From assembly GCF_033439725.1 (NCBI RefSeq), contig NW_026944385.1, positions 2,761,001 to 2,825,000 on the forward strand: a stretch of DNA of 64,000 nt. The letters are read 5' to 3'. A program made the translations under genes and the position numbers. The notes below the pieces were generated by a model. It did no database searches. It was not told the origin of the DNA and worked only from the letters and a program-made list of their open reading frames with translations. This stretch comes from Neurospora tetraspora. Lineage: Eukaryota > Ascomycota > Sordariomycetes > Sordariales > Sordariaceae. This document shows, piece after piece, positions 13,142 through 23,702 of the stretch (positions are counted from its first letter, which is position 1; each line of letters begins with the position of its first letter).

Positions 13142-13395
13142 TATTATAGGGCTAGATCATATACCCTATACCAGTCGTACTATTGGCCAATACTACACTG
13201 TAGCACTGCGGCTCAGTTGTAGCCATAGCCATAGCACTAGGCTTAGCCTTGGCAGCGGTCACAGGGTAGATCCACCCAGCTAGGTGGATCTCACCCGTGC
13301 CCTATATTTGCCCTGGCTGCGCACACCTTTCTTGCTTCCCTCGTACAACAACAAAGATCATACCTCATACCTAACGGTGCCCTCGCCCCGTGATA
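13142..13395 (+). repeat. 3' LTR of the gag-protease element
   Basis: 254 bp, from TATTATAGGGCTAG to CCCCGTGATA. It pairs with 9313-9558 and is preceded by a polypurine tract ending at 13141. Confidence 0.8.
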
Positions 13396-15602
13396 AGGAG
13401 TCCGTAATTAGGTTACGGATTATATAGAGTAATATAAAATAATAACAACGGTAAGTAAATTTATTATTATTATTAAATAGTTATTATAAATTGGGAGATT
13501 TGCGGGCGATTAATATTATTAATAAAGGGGTAGGTATAATATCCTCTTCTTAATTGCGATAACGAATACAATATTTACATTAAATTTGATATTTTTTTAA
13601 CGGGCTTCGGCGGTTTCTTAGTCGTCCTGTTAATAAAATATTAATTAGATATTGAATATTAAAACCTATTAAATTAAAAGTTTATGCCTATAAATCCCTT
13701 CTATCGAATATAAACTTTAGGGTTGTTTAATTAACACGAATAGCGTTATCTTTAATTATTTAAAATTTGGGGGTGTAAGTTTTAAAACAGCAAGTATTAG
13801 TAGTAATCGATTAAATATTAATTTATTACGGTTATAATAATTGAACCGACCGGTTAATAAGCTATTGTAAATCTAGATTAGTTCTCTAAGCTAGTTGGAG
13901 TTAAATTACCTATTAAAATTGGGGTTATTAACGTTATTTAACCTCAAATTCTTAACGTATAATTATATAAGGTCCGAATTCGCCTTAATATTATTATTAT
14001 TATTATTGCCATTAAAAATCTAATAACTTTTGAATAGAAATATCGATATCTTCACTATCGAAACATTAATGCCGGGTACCGAAGCGTTAAAATACCGGAG
14101 GTTGAACGGGTTGAGGGGGTTAGAACGGGACCGGTATTTAGAATATACAAGATTAAAGGTTAATATTATCAGGATTAAGAAACGTTTTAGGAATTAACGG
14201 TCGATAATTAATTTTAATTCAGGTTTCCTTTAGGGAAAATAATTTAATAGTACCGGGACCTCTTTTATTACCGGTTATAATTCGTATACTAGATTACCTT
14301 TAGTTAGATTCCTTTTAACGCCGCTAAAATCGTTTCTAAAACAAAAAAAGGTTAATTATTCAAAATACAATCTATTACTAAATAACTAGCCAACTAGTAA
14401 TACTTAAATCGCACCCGCAACCCCCCGCGGCTCGGATCGTAATATTACTTATAAGTAAGCATCCTATTTACCTGAAGGTAATAAAACAATATAATATACT
14501 AGGATTCTATTAGTAAGATTTACATATTTTAAAAGATTTACTATTAAATAAATAATATTAGTTAGCGGACTAGTTAATAGGAAGGGAATAATAATAGACT
14601 AGATACTAAATGAAGAGAGGGATAGCTTATTATAGTACGTTTATTACAATATACGTTACAAGTGATTATAATAAGGGCAGGATTATATTTACTAATAAAT
14701 ATTAATATTGGCTTCTTTTAACTACAAGTATAATACCTCTAAGTAAATATATGACCCGGTTAATTCTCATGGTTACTAGGCGGCGGCTCTTGATTGGACT
14801 CTATCTTGAATAACTAAAAAATTAAAAGAATAAAAGCTAAAAAGTTAAGATGAATTAAGAAAGGATTTTAAATGTACTTAAAGTCTTCGGACGAGTAGTA
14901 TTAATGCCGAAGCGGATATTATCGTTCTCTTTTATTTCGACGAAATCGTTTTTCTTAAATCGTTAGTCGTTTTCATTAATGTAGGTTCCGTAGAGCGAGC
15001 CAAGGTCCCTTAATTTAAGCCTCTACAAGATGACCATTATATATTAATAAAGGATTAGGTAAATGGGCTCGCTGGGGAGGGAGGAATAAACCAACCTTCG
15101 AGGCAAAATTAGCGATGATTTCGGCGTACTATTAAAACTAGCCGTAACCGTTATTTCTTACAAATATACTTACGCCGTAGCTTACAATATGAATTGGCCG
15201 TGGCCGATTTTTAGAGTCGGATTTTGGCTATCCAAAATAATATACTATCGCGAAAACGGAAGGTCGAAGAACGAACTCTGCAAATAAAAAAGACATTAGC
15301 AAACCGAATAATTAAATAGGGGGCAGGGCGGGAAGGGAGGGGAGGGCAACTCACTACTTAAATAATAGAAAAGTAAACTCGCCGCCAATAGATCACCGAC
15401 ATGTTCTACGCCGGCCGATAACCAATACGTTCTACTTCGTACTATAAAGAAAAAAATATTAATAGGGGAAATACGAAGAGGGGAAACGGGAGGGAGGAGG
15501 GAATTTACTCGGCGAAAAATAATTTTAGGCTTAGAGGGCCGCTTTAAAAACGATATGAAAAGTTTTTAGAATAACGTAGAAAGAAAGATTCTAATGCGCT
15601 TC
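13396..15602. other. RIPed DNA, no recognisable gene
   Basis: AT-rich, stop-dense in all frames. A short inverted repeat TCCGTAA/TTACGGA sits at its left edge (about 13400-13420). Purine-rich G-runs occur at 15318-15350 and 15470-15510. I could not align any translated segment to a known transposon protein. Confidence 0.5.
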
Positions 15603-15762
15603 TGTTGGAAGTCCGTGCCCTGGGCCGCCCATTCACTGGCCTCGCCCATTCACCGGCACTCCCTTCCAGGTATTTAGGCTGCCCTAGTTTCCGTTTCTCC
15701 TCTTCCATTAGACAACAACAATCAAGCCCTTTTTCGTTGTCGCCTTTTCCAGCCCACCGATA
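15603..15762 (+). repeat. Solo LTR, family S, copy 2
   Basis: 160 bp, TGTTGGAAG...ACCGATA, flanked by the 5-bp duplication GCTTC (15598-15602 and 15763-15767). The final CA is read as TA, a RIP-type change. Confidence 0.8.
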
Positions 15763-16600
15763 GCTTCTCTATAGTCGAAAATATTAGTAATTAAAATATA
15801 AGGAAAGGAAATATAAGGAGAGGAAATGCCAGGAAGGGAAATGCTGGGAGGGGGGGAATTAAGCCGGGAAGAGGTAGTTTTAAACTTAGAGGGCCACTTC
15901 AGGAAATATATAAAGTAACATAATATATAAAATAATATAATATACGAAATAGAGAAACAATTCGAAAGTAATTTTAAAAAATTGCCAAAATTAAATAAGG
16001 AGATTAATTTTAAATATAAGTATATTAAAAAAAAGAAAGTTTAAGAACTAAAAGGCGGGGGGAGAAGAATTCTTACACCCTTCTAGAAGGGAGCCGATAA
16101 GTGTTAAAAATTTCCGCCAGTCGCCAAAAATTTCATTGCTAGCTAGGTTAACGGGCGGGTTATTACTTATTACGCGTTTATTATTATTATAATTGTTTAT
16201 TTGGCGGTAGAAAGTGGTATTGAGATGGAAAGGGTGGCGGGTAGTGAAGGCGTTGAGGTAGAAGGAGGTATATACTAATTGTATTGACGGGTGGGGTGCT
16301 GCCGTTTATTATCGTTGCAATTATTTTATTTCGCGGTAAAGTGGGTGGCAATAAAGGTAATTTTGGTATTGAGATGGAAAGGGTGACGGGTGGTGAAGGT
16401 GCCGGTAAAGTATTGAGGCGGAAGGAGGTGTGCGATTTTGAAATTTTGGGTGGGGTCCGCGGTTTACCAATTGAATAATGTATTTTATCGGGTTGGCGAT
16501 AGTTATTAGTAGTTGGGTTAGCAGGCGGTAGTTTGGTAAATAGTATCGCGATTACTTTTATTAGTATTTTAAAACGGAAGGTGGTAATAGACTTAAAGTG
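15763..16600. other. Purine-rich and repeat-bearing DNA without a gene
   Basis: Short tandem GGAAATRYRAGGA-like units occupy about 15780-15850. A GGTATTGAGATGGAAAGGGTG unit of about 55-70 bp occurs twice (about 16214-16268 and 16362-16433). The open frame 16284-16478 falls inside this repeat and shows no domain. Confidence 0.5.
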
Positions 16601-17150
16601 GTAATTGGAGGGGTAGTATTTGTACCTTCCTTGTACCCCGCTAACTGGGCTGGTCCAACTATAAAATAATACGCAATTGAAATCGTACCCTACTAAAAAT
16701 GATATAAATATTCATAAAATCGTTTGAAAGCTTAAAATTAACGATTCTAATACTTTCTTGATATTATACAATGGTTGTAGCGATGAAAGTGGTATTATTA
16801 ATTGGAGGTAGTAAAATTAAAAGTAGTAAGGTAAAAGGTGGAGGTAAAAGGTAGAGGTGGAAAATAGAAGTAGAAAATATACTTAGAAAGTATATTTACC
16901 CCGCCCCGGGTCCGGGTCCAATATTAAAGTAATGCGCAATTAAATAAATTTTTTAAACTTCGTACAAATACTTACGTTATCGTTTAAAGGCTTAATAATA
17001 GCAATTCTAGATGATTCTTAGTATTGTACGATAGTTGTAGCGATAAAACAGGTAGTGTTATTAATTGAAGGTAGTAGAGTTGAAGCCCGCTTGCCTGGTC
17101 GTATTGGGTCGAATATTGTAATATTATTTGTAACCGTATTTTACATTACA
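16600..17150. repeat. Degenerate direct tandem repeat, about 265-bp unit
   Basis: Blocks starting near 16620 and 16885 share, in order, a CCCCG-rich start, a TAAWGCGCAATT-like segment, a CGTTT(G/A)AA(A)GCTTAA segment, and GTTGTAGCGATRAAA followed by TTAATTGRAGGTAGTA. A partial third unit starts near 17085. Divergence is high and the unit is non-coding. Confidence 0.55.
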
Positions 17151-17216
17151 TTTCTTAGCGAAAAGATATAGGAGAATCGGACGAATTTATTGTATTTGAT
17201 GATATTTTTCGCATTT

Positions 17217-17480
17217 TCATGCATGTAGATTTGATTGAGCTATAATAATTTGAAAGTATTGAAATATATTATAATTTACGTTGCTATTGAGATTGTATCT
17301 TAACGATTTCCTAATCGGGTATAGAGTAGAGACCTTGGCTCCGCAATTAATTGCATTCTGGCCTATTATAGACAGAACCGCCGCGCCTTCCGCGCTTCGA
17401 TGTAGGCCTATGGCACCAAGACCTCTGGTGTGGATCTTTGCCATGCCACTTGTAGGCCCACGACGAATCTAGTTGAAAGC
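17217..17480 (-). pseudogene. Gene-like scrap of unknown identity
   Basis: A GC-richer island (about 17290-17480) in RIPed DNA. The minus strand has a 75-codon open frame beginning MAKIHTRGLGAIGLHRSAEG and continuing to STLYPIRKSLRYNLNS before turning AT-rich. The frame is also open upstream of the Met (GPTSG). Composition and amino-acid usage look like ordinary fungal coding sequence, so it may be a captured or decayed exon. I do not recognise the family; the opposite strand is open as well. Confidence 0.35.
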
Positions 17481-18027
17481 ATGGGCGCATCAATTAATAT
17501 ATCCTTTTCTACTATTTTAGTATTAATTTTATGGTCAAGATTTTGAATTTAGTATCCAAGTAATAGAGTAATTTTATAATTTTATAAGAGGCTTTACTTA
17601 ATTCGGCGAAGTTGTAAGGGATTAATGAATTAATAGCCTCCTCCTTATATATATATGAAAGCTATTTAAAATTATTTAATAATATTGGGACTATTTTATA
17701 TAGGTTAATTCAATTCTATTGGGTAGGTTAGGGTTATTTACCGGAATTAAATATTTTAATTAGTTTCGATCGGTAACGAACGGAAAAAGGGAATATTATT
17801 TCGTTATAATAATTACGCTTATAATATTAATATTATTCGTAATATTTGAATATAATTTTCGTTTTGTATCGACCGGTATCGGATATGTTCTAATTGATTG
17901 TTGGCGATTGTATTGATCGTTGAAATGTGATATCGCGAAAATTAGGTTATTGTAATAATTCTTTACTACATTTAGTCAAATCGAAATTACTTATTGCATT
18001 TTAACGCGATAGTTAAGTATAATAAAG
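17481..18027. other. RIPed DNA, nothing recognised
   Basis: AT-rich and stop-dense. It lies on the interior side of the minus-strand LTR at 18028-18281 and could be the leader of that element, but no protein motif is visible. Confidence 0.4.
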
Positions 18028-18281
18028 TGTTACGGGGCGCGAGTAAGTACTAAATTAAAATTTCAATTATTGTACGAGGAATAGGAAGAGAGTCCTATGC
18101 GCGTACGAGAATTATGTAGGGTATGGAGTGTGGGTCTATAGATATGGACTCACCCAGAATAGTTATGCCGTTACATAATAGAATGTGATGCAGCCAAATA
18201 ATTGCATTCAGCTAACTATACTACTGCAGCACATGTGCATGTGCACCTATATACAGGAACAAGGCAGTAATACCTGTGACA
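18028..18281 (-). repeat. Gypsy-type LTR on the minus strand, partner not found
   Basis: 254 bp, reading on the minus strand from TGTCACAGG to GCCCCGTAACA, with intact TG/CA ends and the internal CCTCGTACAA motif of the LTRs at 3222 and 9313. Flanks TAAAG and ATTAA do not match, so it is more likely one end of a truncated element than a clean solo LTR. It is little mutated. Confidence 0.65.
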
Positions 18282-18820
18282 ATTAACCCCCAAGAATCTT
18301 CCTAGCTTCCAATCCCAATATTAAAACAAATCTACTATACTTATCTACCTTCAACGGTTTGATCAAACCGTTTATAATCATTTCCCCTCCTTTAATATAA
18401 ATAACATCAAATTCCTATACTTCAACGTTCTCAATAATCCATTTAAACTTTACATCTATATAGCGGTTTCTTCTAGGCATTTCATAATTTGGTACCCTAT
18501 CCCTAGCATTCTTACTATTAATATATAGATTAATATATAGAACTTTTAAAAGTAGTTAAATATACCCCAATTCCTCCAATATATACGCGATCCATTATAA
18601 TAACTTCGCCATTAGCACCAAATTTGTAAATTACGCTTCGGTCGTAATCGTCGTAACGAAGGCCTATTTCTTCGATTTCCAAAATACTAGGCCGCTAGCT
18701 AGAAAGACTATATAATTACTAATATTATATTTAATTACCGGGTTATTAGCAAATAAAGCATTTCCGAATACTTTTAAATCCATATCCCTTACGGAAATTT
18801 TACCGCCTAGGACTACAAGG
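18282..18820 (-). pseudogene. Copia RNase H C-terminal fragment, second copy
   Basis: Minus-strand Copia RNase H and integration tail: FWKSKK, then FVTTITTEA (usual TSTTEAE), RNRYIDVKFKWI, and GLIKPLKVDKY near the C terminus. The same region recurs at 19265-19790 with an identical order of motifs, but this copy lacks the RT upstream of about 18820 and its LTR. It is a broken relative of the adjacent Copia relic, partly open at 18664-18948. Confidence 0.75.
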
Positions 18821-18824
18821 GCAC

Positions 18825-19025
18825 AATATGGGTGAGTTGAAGGCAAAGCTAGGATTCCATTTATAATAAAAGATTTTAAATAGGGAAAAGAAAAGAGGAG
18901 GAGAACTAAGTATAAGCGTGCAAACCTGAATAAATACCCTGGTTGCACAAGCGATAGCGGGACCTATATACGGGTCGCTAATAGCCAATCCCTTTATTCG
19001 CATCCCCTTCACCTATAGGACAAAC
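18825..19025 (-). repeat. Gypsy-B 3' LTR, left piece (split by Copia relic)
   Basis: About 201 bp that continue at 44696-44862 once the Copia relic is removed. It is homologous to 57855-58222, where the same sequence is uninterrupted (shared segments include CGGGTCGCTAATAGC). The left boundary is approximate. Confidence 0.6.
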
Positions 19026-19189
19026 TCTTGGACCAGAGGGCAAAATGAATGTGTAGATGTGTGTGCTATGGAGAGAAGATTAGAAAGGGAAAAGAAATGT
19101 GGAGGGCTAGAAATATAGGAAGGGTATAAGGGCATAGACCCACACGATAAGACAAGGGAGGGGTGAGGACATGAACCCACCCGACAAGA
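19026..19189 (-). repeat. 3' LTR of the Copia relic
   Basis: 164 bp with unusual 5-bp inverted ends TCTTG...CAAGA instead of TG...CA. It follows a polypurine tract reading ACGGGGGCG on the minus strand (19198-19190), which matches the ACGGGGGTG tract of the young Copia. It contains a 37-bp internal tandem duplication absent from the other LTR. Confidence 0.8.
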
Positions 19190-20657
19190 CGCCCCCGTAG
19201 GCCGAAACAACTCCCAGAGACTATTATAAGTAAATAAACAAATTAGTTATAGTATTAAGGACTATCAACCCCAAGGGATCTTCCTGGGTTCTAGTCCTAG
19301 TATTGAGACAAATTTTCTATACTTATCCGCCTTTAACGGTTTCGTCAAACCGTTTATAATTATTTCCTCTCCTTTAATATAAACAATATCGAATTCCTAT
19401 ACATCGATATTTTCGATAATTTATTTAAACCTGATATGTATATAGCGGTTCCTCCTAGGTATTTTGCGATTTAAAACTTTATCCCTACTATTTTTACTAT
19501 CCGTATATAGAACTTTTAGAAGTGGTTATATATAATTAAGCTGCTTTAGTATATATGCGATTTATTATAAAGATTTTGCTATCGGAACTAAGTTAGTAAA
19601 TTCTACTTCTATCGTACTCGTTATTACGAAAGCTTACTTTTTCAACTTCTAGAATATTGGACCTCTAGCTAAAAAGACTATATAACTTCCAATATTATAT
19701 TAGGTTACTAAATTCTTAATAGAAGCGGTATTTCCAAATAGTTTTAAATATATATTCTTTAGTAAAACTCTTCTACCTAGAATTATACTTTTATCTACGG
19801 TCTTTATTAAATAACGGAAAAGATACTTTATAACCGCCATTAAATTAATTGTTGGTTTCGCATTCGCTTTATATAATTTATTGACTATAAATATAATATC
19901 TAGTCGTATACTTATTAATGGATAATTTAAACTTCCCGTTTTCTTAATATACTTCTTCCATTATTCTAATAATTCATCTTTTGTTTTATAATCCCCAACC
20001 TTCATTTCTAACGGCTATAGTATATTAATACTATAAAGGTTATTATATATAAACTTCTTTAATAAGGATTTGGTATATTTAGCTTATAATATAAAAATAG
20101 TCTTCTCTTCCCTATTCTTTATAATATCGAATCCTAAGAAGGTCTTAACCTCCCCTAGGTGTTTGAATTTAAAATAAGCTAATAATTTATCCCTAACGTC
20201 GAAAATAATTATTTTAAAAAGTATTATGATAAAGAAATTATCGATATAGAATACTAATAGTACTCCTAGTTTTGCGTTACTAAATAGGTAAGTATCGTCG
20301 CTTACCGGTTTAAAGCCTAAGCTGTTCAGAATTGGTAAAAGGGTTTGAAACCAATATAAAAATGCTCTTTTGAAACTATAGAGTACTCTTCAAAGTAAAT
20401 AAACTAAGCGGTTTCTCCTATCCCAAAATCCCTGTTTAAATCCTATTGGCTATTCTATATAACAATTTTTATTTATAAGTATTAAAGCGTTTTAAAATAC
20501 CGTATTAAAATCGAATTAATAATAATCTAAATAAAAGGTCGCTATAATCGTTAGAAATATCTTTACGCTTACCGTATTAATAATAACTATAGTATAAATT
20601 TCCTCTATATGTTAAATCTTTGTTCGAAGTTCCTACAAATTACCTATTTAGTATAAA
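19190..20657 (-). pseudogene. Copia relic: reverse transcriptase core and RNase H
   Basis: Minus strand. An RNFEQ segment at the right edge aligns with GNFEH of the young Copia. The segments FDFNT.F.NAL, YIEQPIGF, YSFKRAF, the catalytic box FYIDNFF (usual YVDDFL) and HLGEVKTFLGFDI follow in the same order as in the young element. RNase H remnants (FVITSTIEVEF, VLYTDSKNSRD) lead to a C-terminal GLTKPLKADKYRKFVSILGL. Length (1468 bp) matches the 1485 bp of the corresponding part of the young copy. Upstream coding continues at 33807. Confidence 0.85.
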
Positions 20658-21022
20658 TGTTACGAAGTGCTTGGTGTGTACTATCTACACCTAGCTGGCT
20701 GGTCTTAGCACGGTCGAAATCGACCGTAATAAATTCAGCCTTTAATCCTACGCTAAAATCGACAAAGTCGGGCTCAACACTAGGATTAATATCGAACTCA
20801 GCAATATCGAAATTAGATAGGTATAACCTAGGACCTAGGTCAATAAATAATTTTACCAAGTAAATACTTTAAGTTATATATAAATAATTAATTAACCCTC
20901 TCCTTTAGGATGAGAGAAGGCGAATAATTATTTATATCTAATACTATATCTAGTACTACCGGACCGGATTAACGTCCGGCACGGAATACTAATCATATAC
21001 CAACCTATCCCGACGCGTAATA
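20658..21022 (-). repeat. 3' LTR of the large Gypsy (left)
   Basis: 365 bp, plus-strand ends TGTTACGAAG...GACGCGTAATA. It is homologous over its full length to 33438-33801, including the segment GGACCGGATTAACGTCCGGC. It is AT-shifted mainly by C/T and G/A differences. Confidence 0.88.
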
Positions 21023-23439
21023 TCTCCCGGAGCGCCGAAAAATAATTACTACGCCAACGTTTATTTATTATTATAACTATATATATATATACGCTACTAA
21101 CTTCTTCGGCTTCTACTAATATTTTTTATTTATAATAACTTCCGTATTCTAAATTGAATTAAACTTGATAAAGCGTCCTCAATATCGACGGCTTTTAAAT
21201 TGAAAAAGAAATTACCGATTATATCCTCTACGGACTTCGGACTGTTAGAGCTAACTTTAAAAGGTCTAACTAAAATAATTTCAATACCCTTTGCCGATCC
21301 CGATTAAATTAAATAGTAGAAAGCGACCTCCTTTCCTTTATCCTTCTTAATAATAGTAGGACGACGTTTCTTACGTAGATTAGAGCGCTCAATATATTCG
21401 TCGACTTTCGCCATTCTAATTCTATAAGGCTTTAAAATTTTAATAGGAAGGTTAGTAAAAACTATTAAAATCGACGACGACGAAACGAAATTACATAGTC
21501 TTTTAATTTAAGCGGGTAGAAAGAAACGGTCGGTACTACGTAAAATATAGCCCGAATTTATACCAAATAAATTCCGACCCTAATAGTTTAATTTAATGGA
21601 GGATAATATACTATAGCGAGCGGCGGATAATTGCTAAGTAATAACTGTAATAAATAAATTAGATTCGCTTATTTTAATATTAAAATCTTTACTCTCAACA
21701 AAATTGTAAATAATTAAAGCGAAAATTTTAAATTTGTTATTAATATTTTTAAACCCCTTTTATACAATTTATTAAGAGCAGATAAAAGCGGGCTTATAAA
21801 TTATTAAATTATCTATAAATTTATTGTACGAATTTAAATTAATTAAAGGTTATAGACGATTATTAATATAATTCTCGACGTAATCTAATAAGTCCTATTT
21901 AAATTTAGTAAATTCGGAACCTAATAAGTCGTAAAAATAATATTCGTCCTCCGTATAATAATATTAATTATTACTATTAAATTCGTCCGGGTTAATATAA
22001 CCTAATTAAATATAATTAATTTTTATAAACGCTAAATTCATTTATTCCAGTAAATTAACGTTACTATTCGTATAATAGTATACGAAGAGGTCAATTTAAT
22101 CAAAGGTAATTATATCTTATTCCTTATAATCATTAAAATTGTGTACGACCGAAATAAGTTAAACGATTTTACGCCGAAATCGACGAACGAGAGGCGTTTC
22201 CGAAAAATTAATATAATTTTTAAACGAAATAAAAATCATAGCGTCGGTATTGTTGTAAAACATTTAAAAATTAATATGAATTTAGTGGTATAGAGTGAGC
22301 GCCGGGCCCTTATAAATATAAGTAAATGTATTTAAATCGGTTTCGAAACGTATAAAAACGAAATAATATATAATTATATTTCTATAGGATCCGTTATTAA
22401 ATTTGCCTTCAAAGAAATTGAAGGTATAATTATTACTTATAATCTTGTCGGCTAGGCCGTTGTTGTTAATCCTAACGTCCTTTTCATTCTCTAATTCGTC
22501 CTTATTCTTATTAACTTCGCTATCTGGAATCTCCTTAAGGAATTCAATTTTATAAATATTAATATTAGGGTAATAACCCTTAAAGAAAATCACAACTTCG
22601 TCTGGATCGATATAGCCGGCTTTAATTATATTATTTTAATCGGTAATAACTTTAAGGACTATGAAGAATTAACTTTATTGTTTATTATTATTAATATATA
22701 ATACTCTATTATAATTAATAATTGAAATTTTACCTACCGTTTAGCCGATTTATTTAAATAAATGCTCCCAAATCGGATCCTATTTACGAACCTCGAAGGT
22801 AGGAATCTATATAAGAATTCCTAATCATTTACGATAACTAATAAATAAATATATTATAATATATTCGCTATCCCGGCCCTACTAAGTATAATAAAACGCT
22901 TTAAATGCAACCTAAATATTGGAAGAACTAATTAAAAGAAAACGAATTTAATATTCCTTATAGTAATTATAAAGAGCAATTTAGGCGTTTATAATAATAA
23001 CGGTTCTAATTACAATTAAATAGAAAATTCCAACGATTTTAGAATTAATTTTATTAATAATAATACTAAAATAGAATTCTATTAGTAGTAACCAGAATCG
23101 ATTCTAAGTTACTCAAATTTTAAATTAAATCTAAGGGTCGTAAATCCTCTCCAGATCGTCTATAAAGATTAAGTAATTATACTAATTCCTATTAGAAAAG
23201 ACAATATTACTATAAATAAATTTAAATATATATAAGCCCCAAACTTAATTCTTAACGTAATTATAAACGTAAAGGAATTTAATTATACTTCTTTCGATAA
23301 GATTAATAACGAACGTAATTAAAGCCATAGTATTCTCCATTAATATTTAAATAGCGAATTCGAGATTTAAAGTAATAACGAATTAAAAGGCGGCGGCTTT
23401 AATTAAATTAATTTCGACTCCGGCAATATAAATAATACC
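21023..23439 (-). pseudogene. Accessory 3' region of the large Gypsy
   Basis: About 2.4 kb between the integrase side and the 3' LTR. The best preserved piece is a minus-strand open frame of 103 codons (22593-22282), beginning MIFFKGYYPNINIYKIEF and containing FIRFETDLNTFTYIYKGPAL. Further left the same strand keeps Gag-like stretches in several frames (EDEYYFYDLLGSEFTKFK). Known Gypsy elements usually end soon after integrase, so this may be an extra 3' ORF, or a Gag from another insertion whose ends I could not find. A PBS-like purine/pyrimidine inverted stretch TCTCCCGGAG abuts the LTR. Confidence 0.4.
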
Positions 23440-23702
23440 TGTCATGGGGCTAAGGCCCAGGGGTTTAGCTTGGCTGCCGCCAAGCCGGTTGCATGCGGCT
23501 TACCGATGATGTAAGCCGATGCGAACCTTCTGGTTGGTCAGACCCACTTATTTGCCTACCCTACGTCTGCCATCCCATGTACCATAAAACCCTATTTCGA
23601 CTACACCCTTCTGGTATAGTCTTCCTTCTTGCTTTCCTTATTAAATATAGCATTTCAACTTTACGACTACTCGCTATACTCAATTCGTTCAGAACCGTTA
23701 CA
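23440..23702 (+). repeat. 5' LTR of LARD-like element
   Basis: 263 bp, TGTCATGGGGC...ACCGTTACA. It is nearly collinear with 25304-25567, retains much of its GC, and shares TGTCATGG with the LTRs at 47171/49071. Confidence 0.9.

Larger units (their letters stand above)
9313..13395 (+). mobile_element. Non-autonomous LTR element encoding only Gag and protease (RIPed)
   Basis: Two direct LTRs (9313-9558 and 13142-13395) flank 3.6 kb of plus-strand DNA with a readable Gag and aspartic-protease relic but no reverse transcriptase or integrase. A purine tract GAGAGGGGGTAG ends just before the second LTR. The flanks (ATCAG and AGGAG) do not form a clean target duplication, so a recombined pair or a boundary error is possible. 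The interior is RIP-mutated while the LTRs keep many CpA/TpG sites. Confidence 0.75.
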
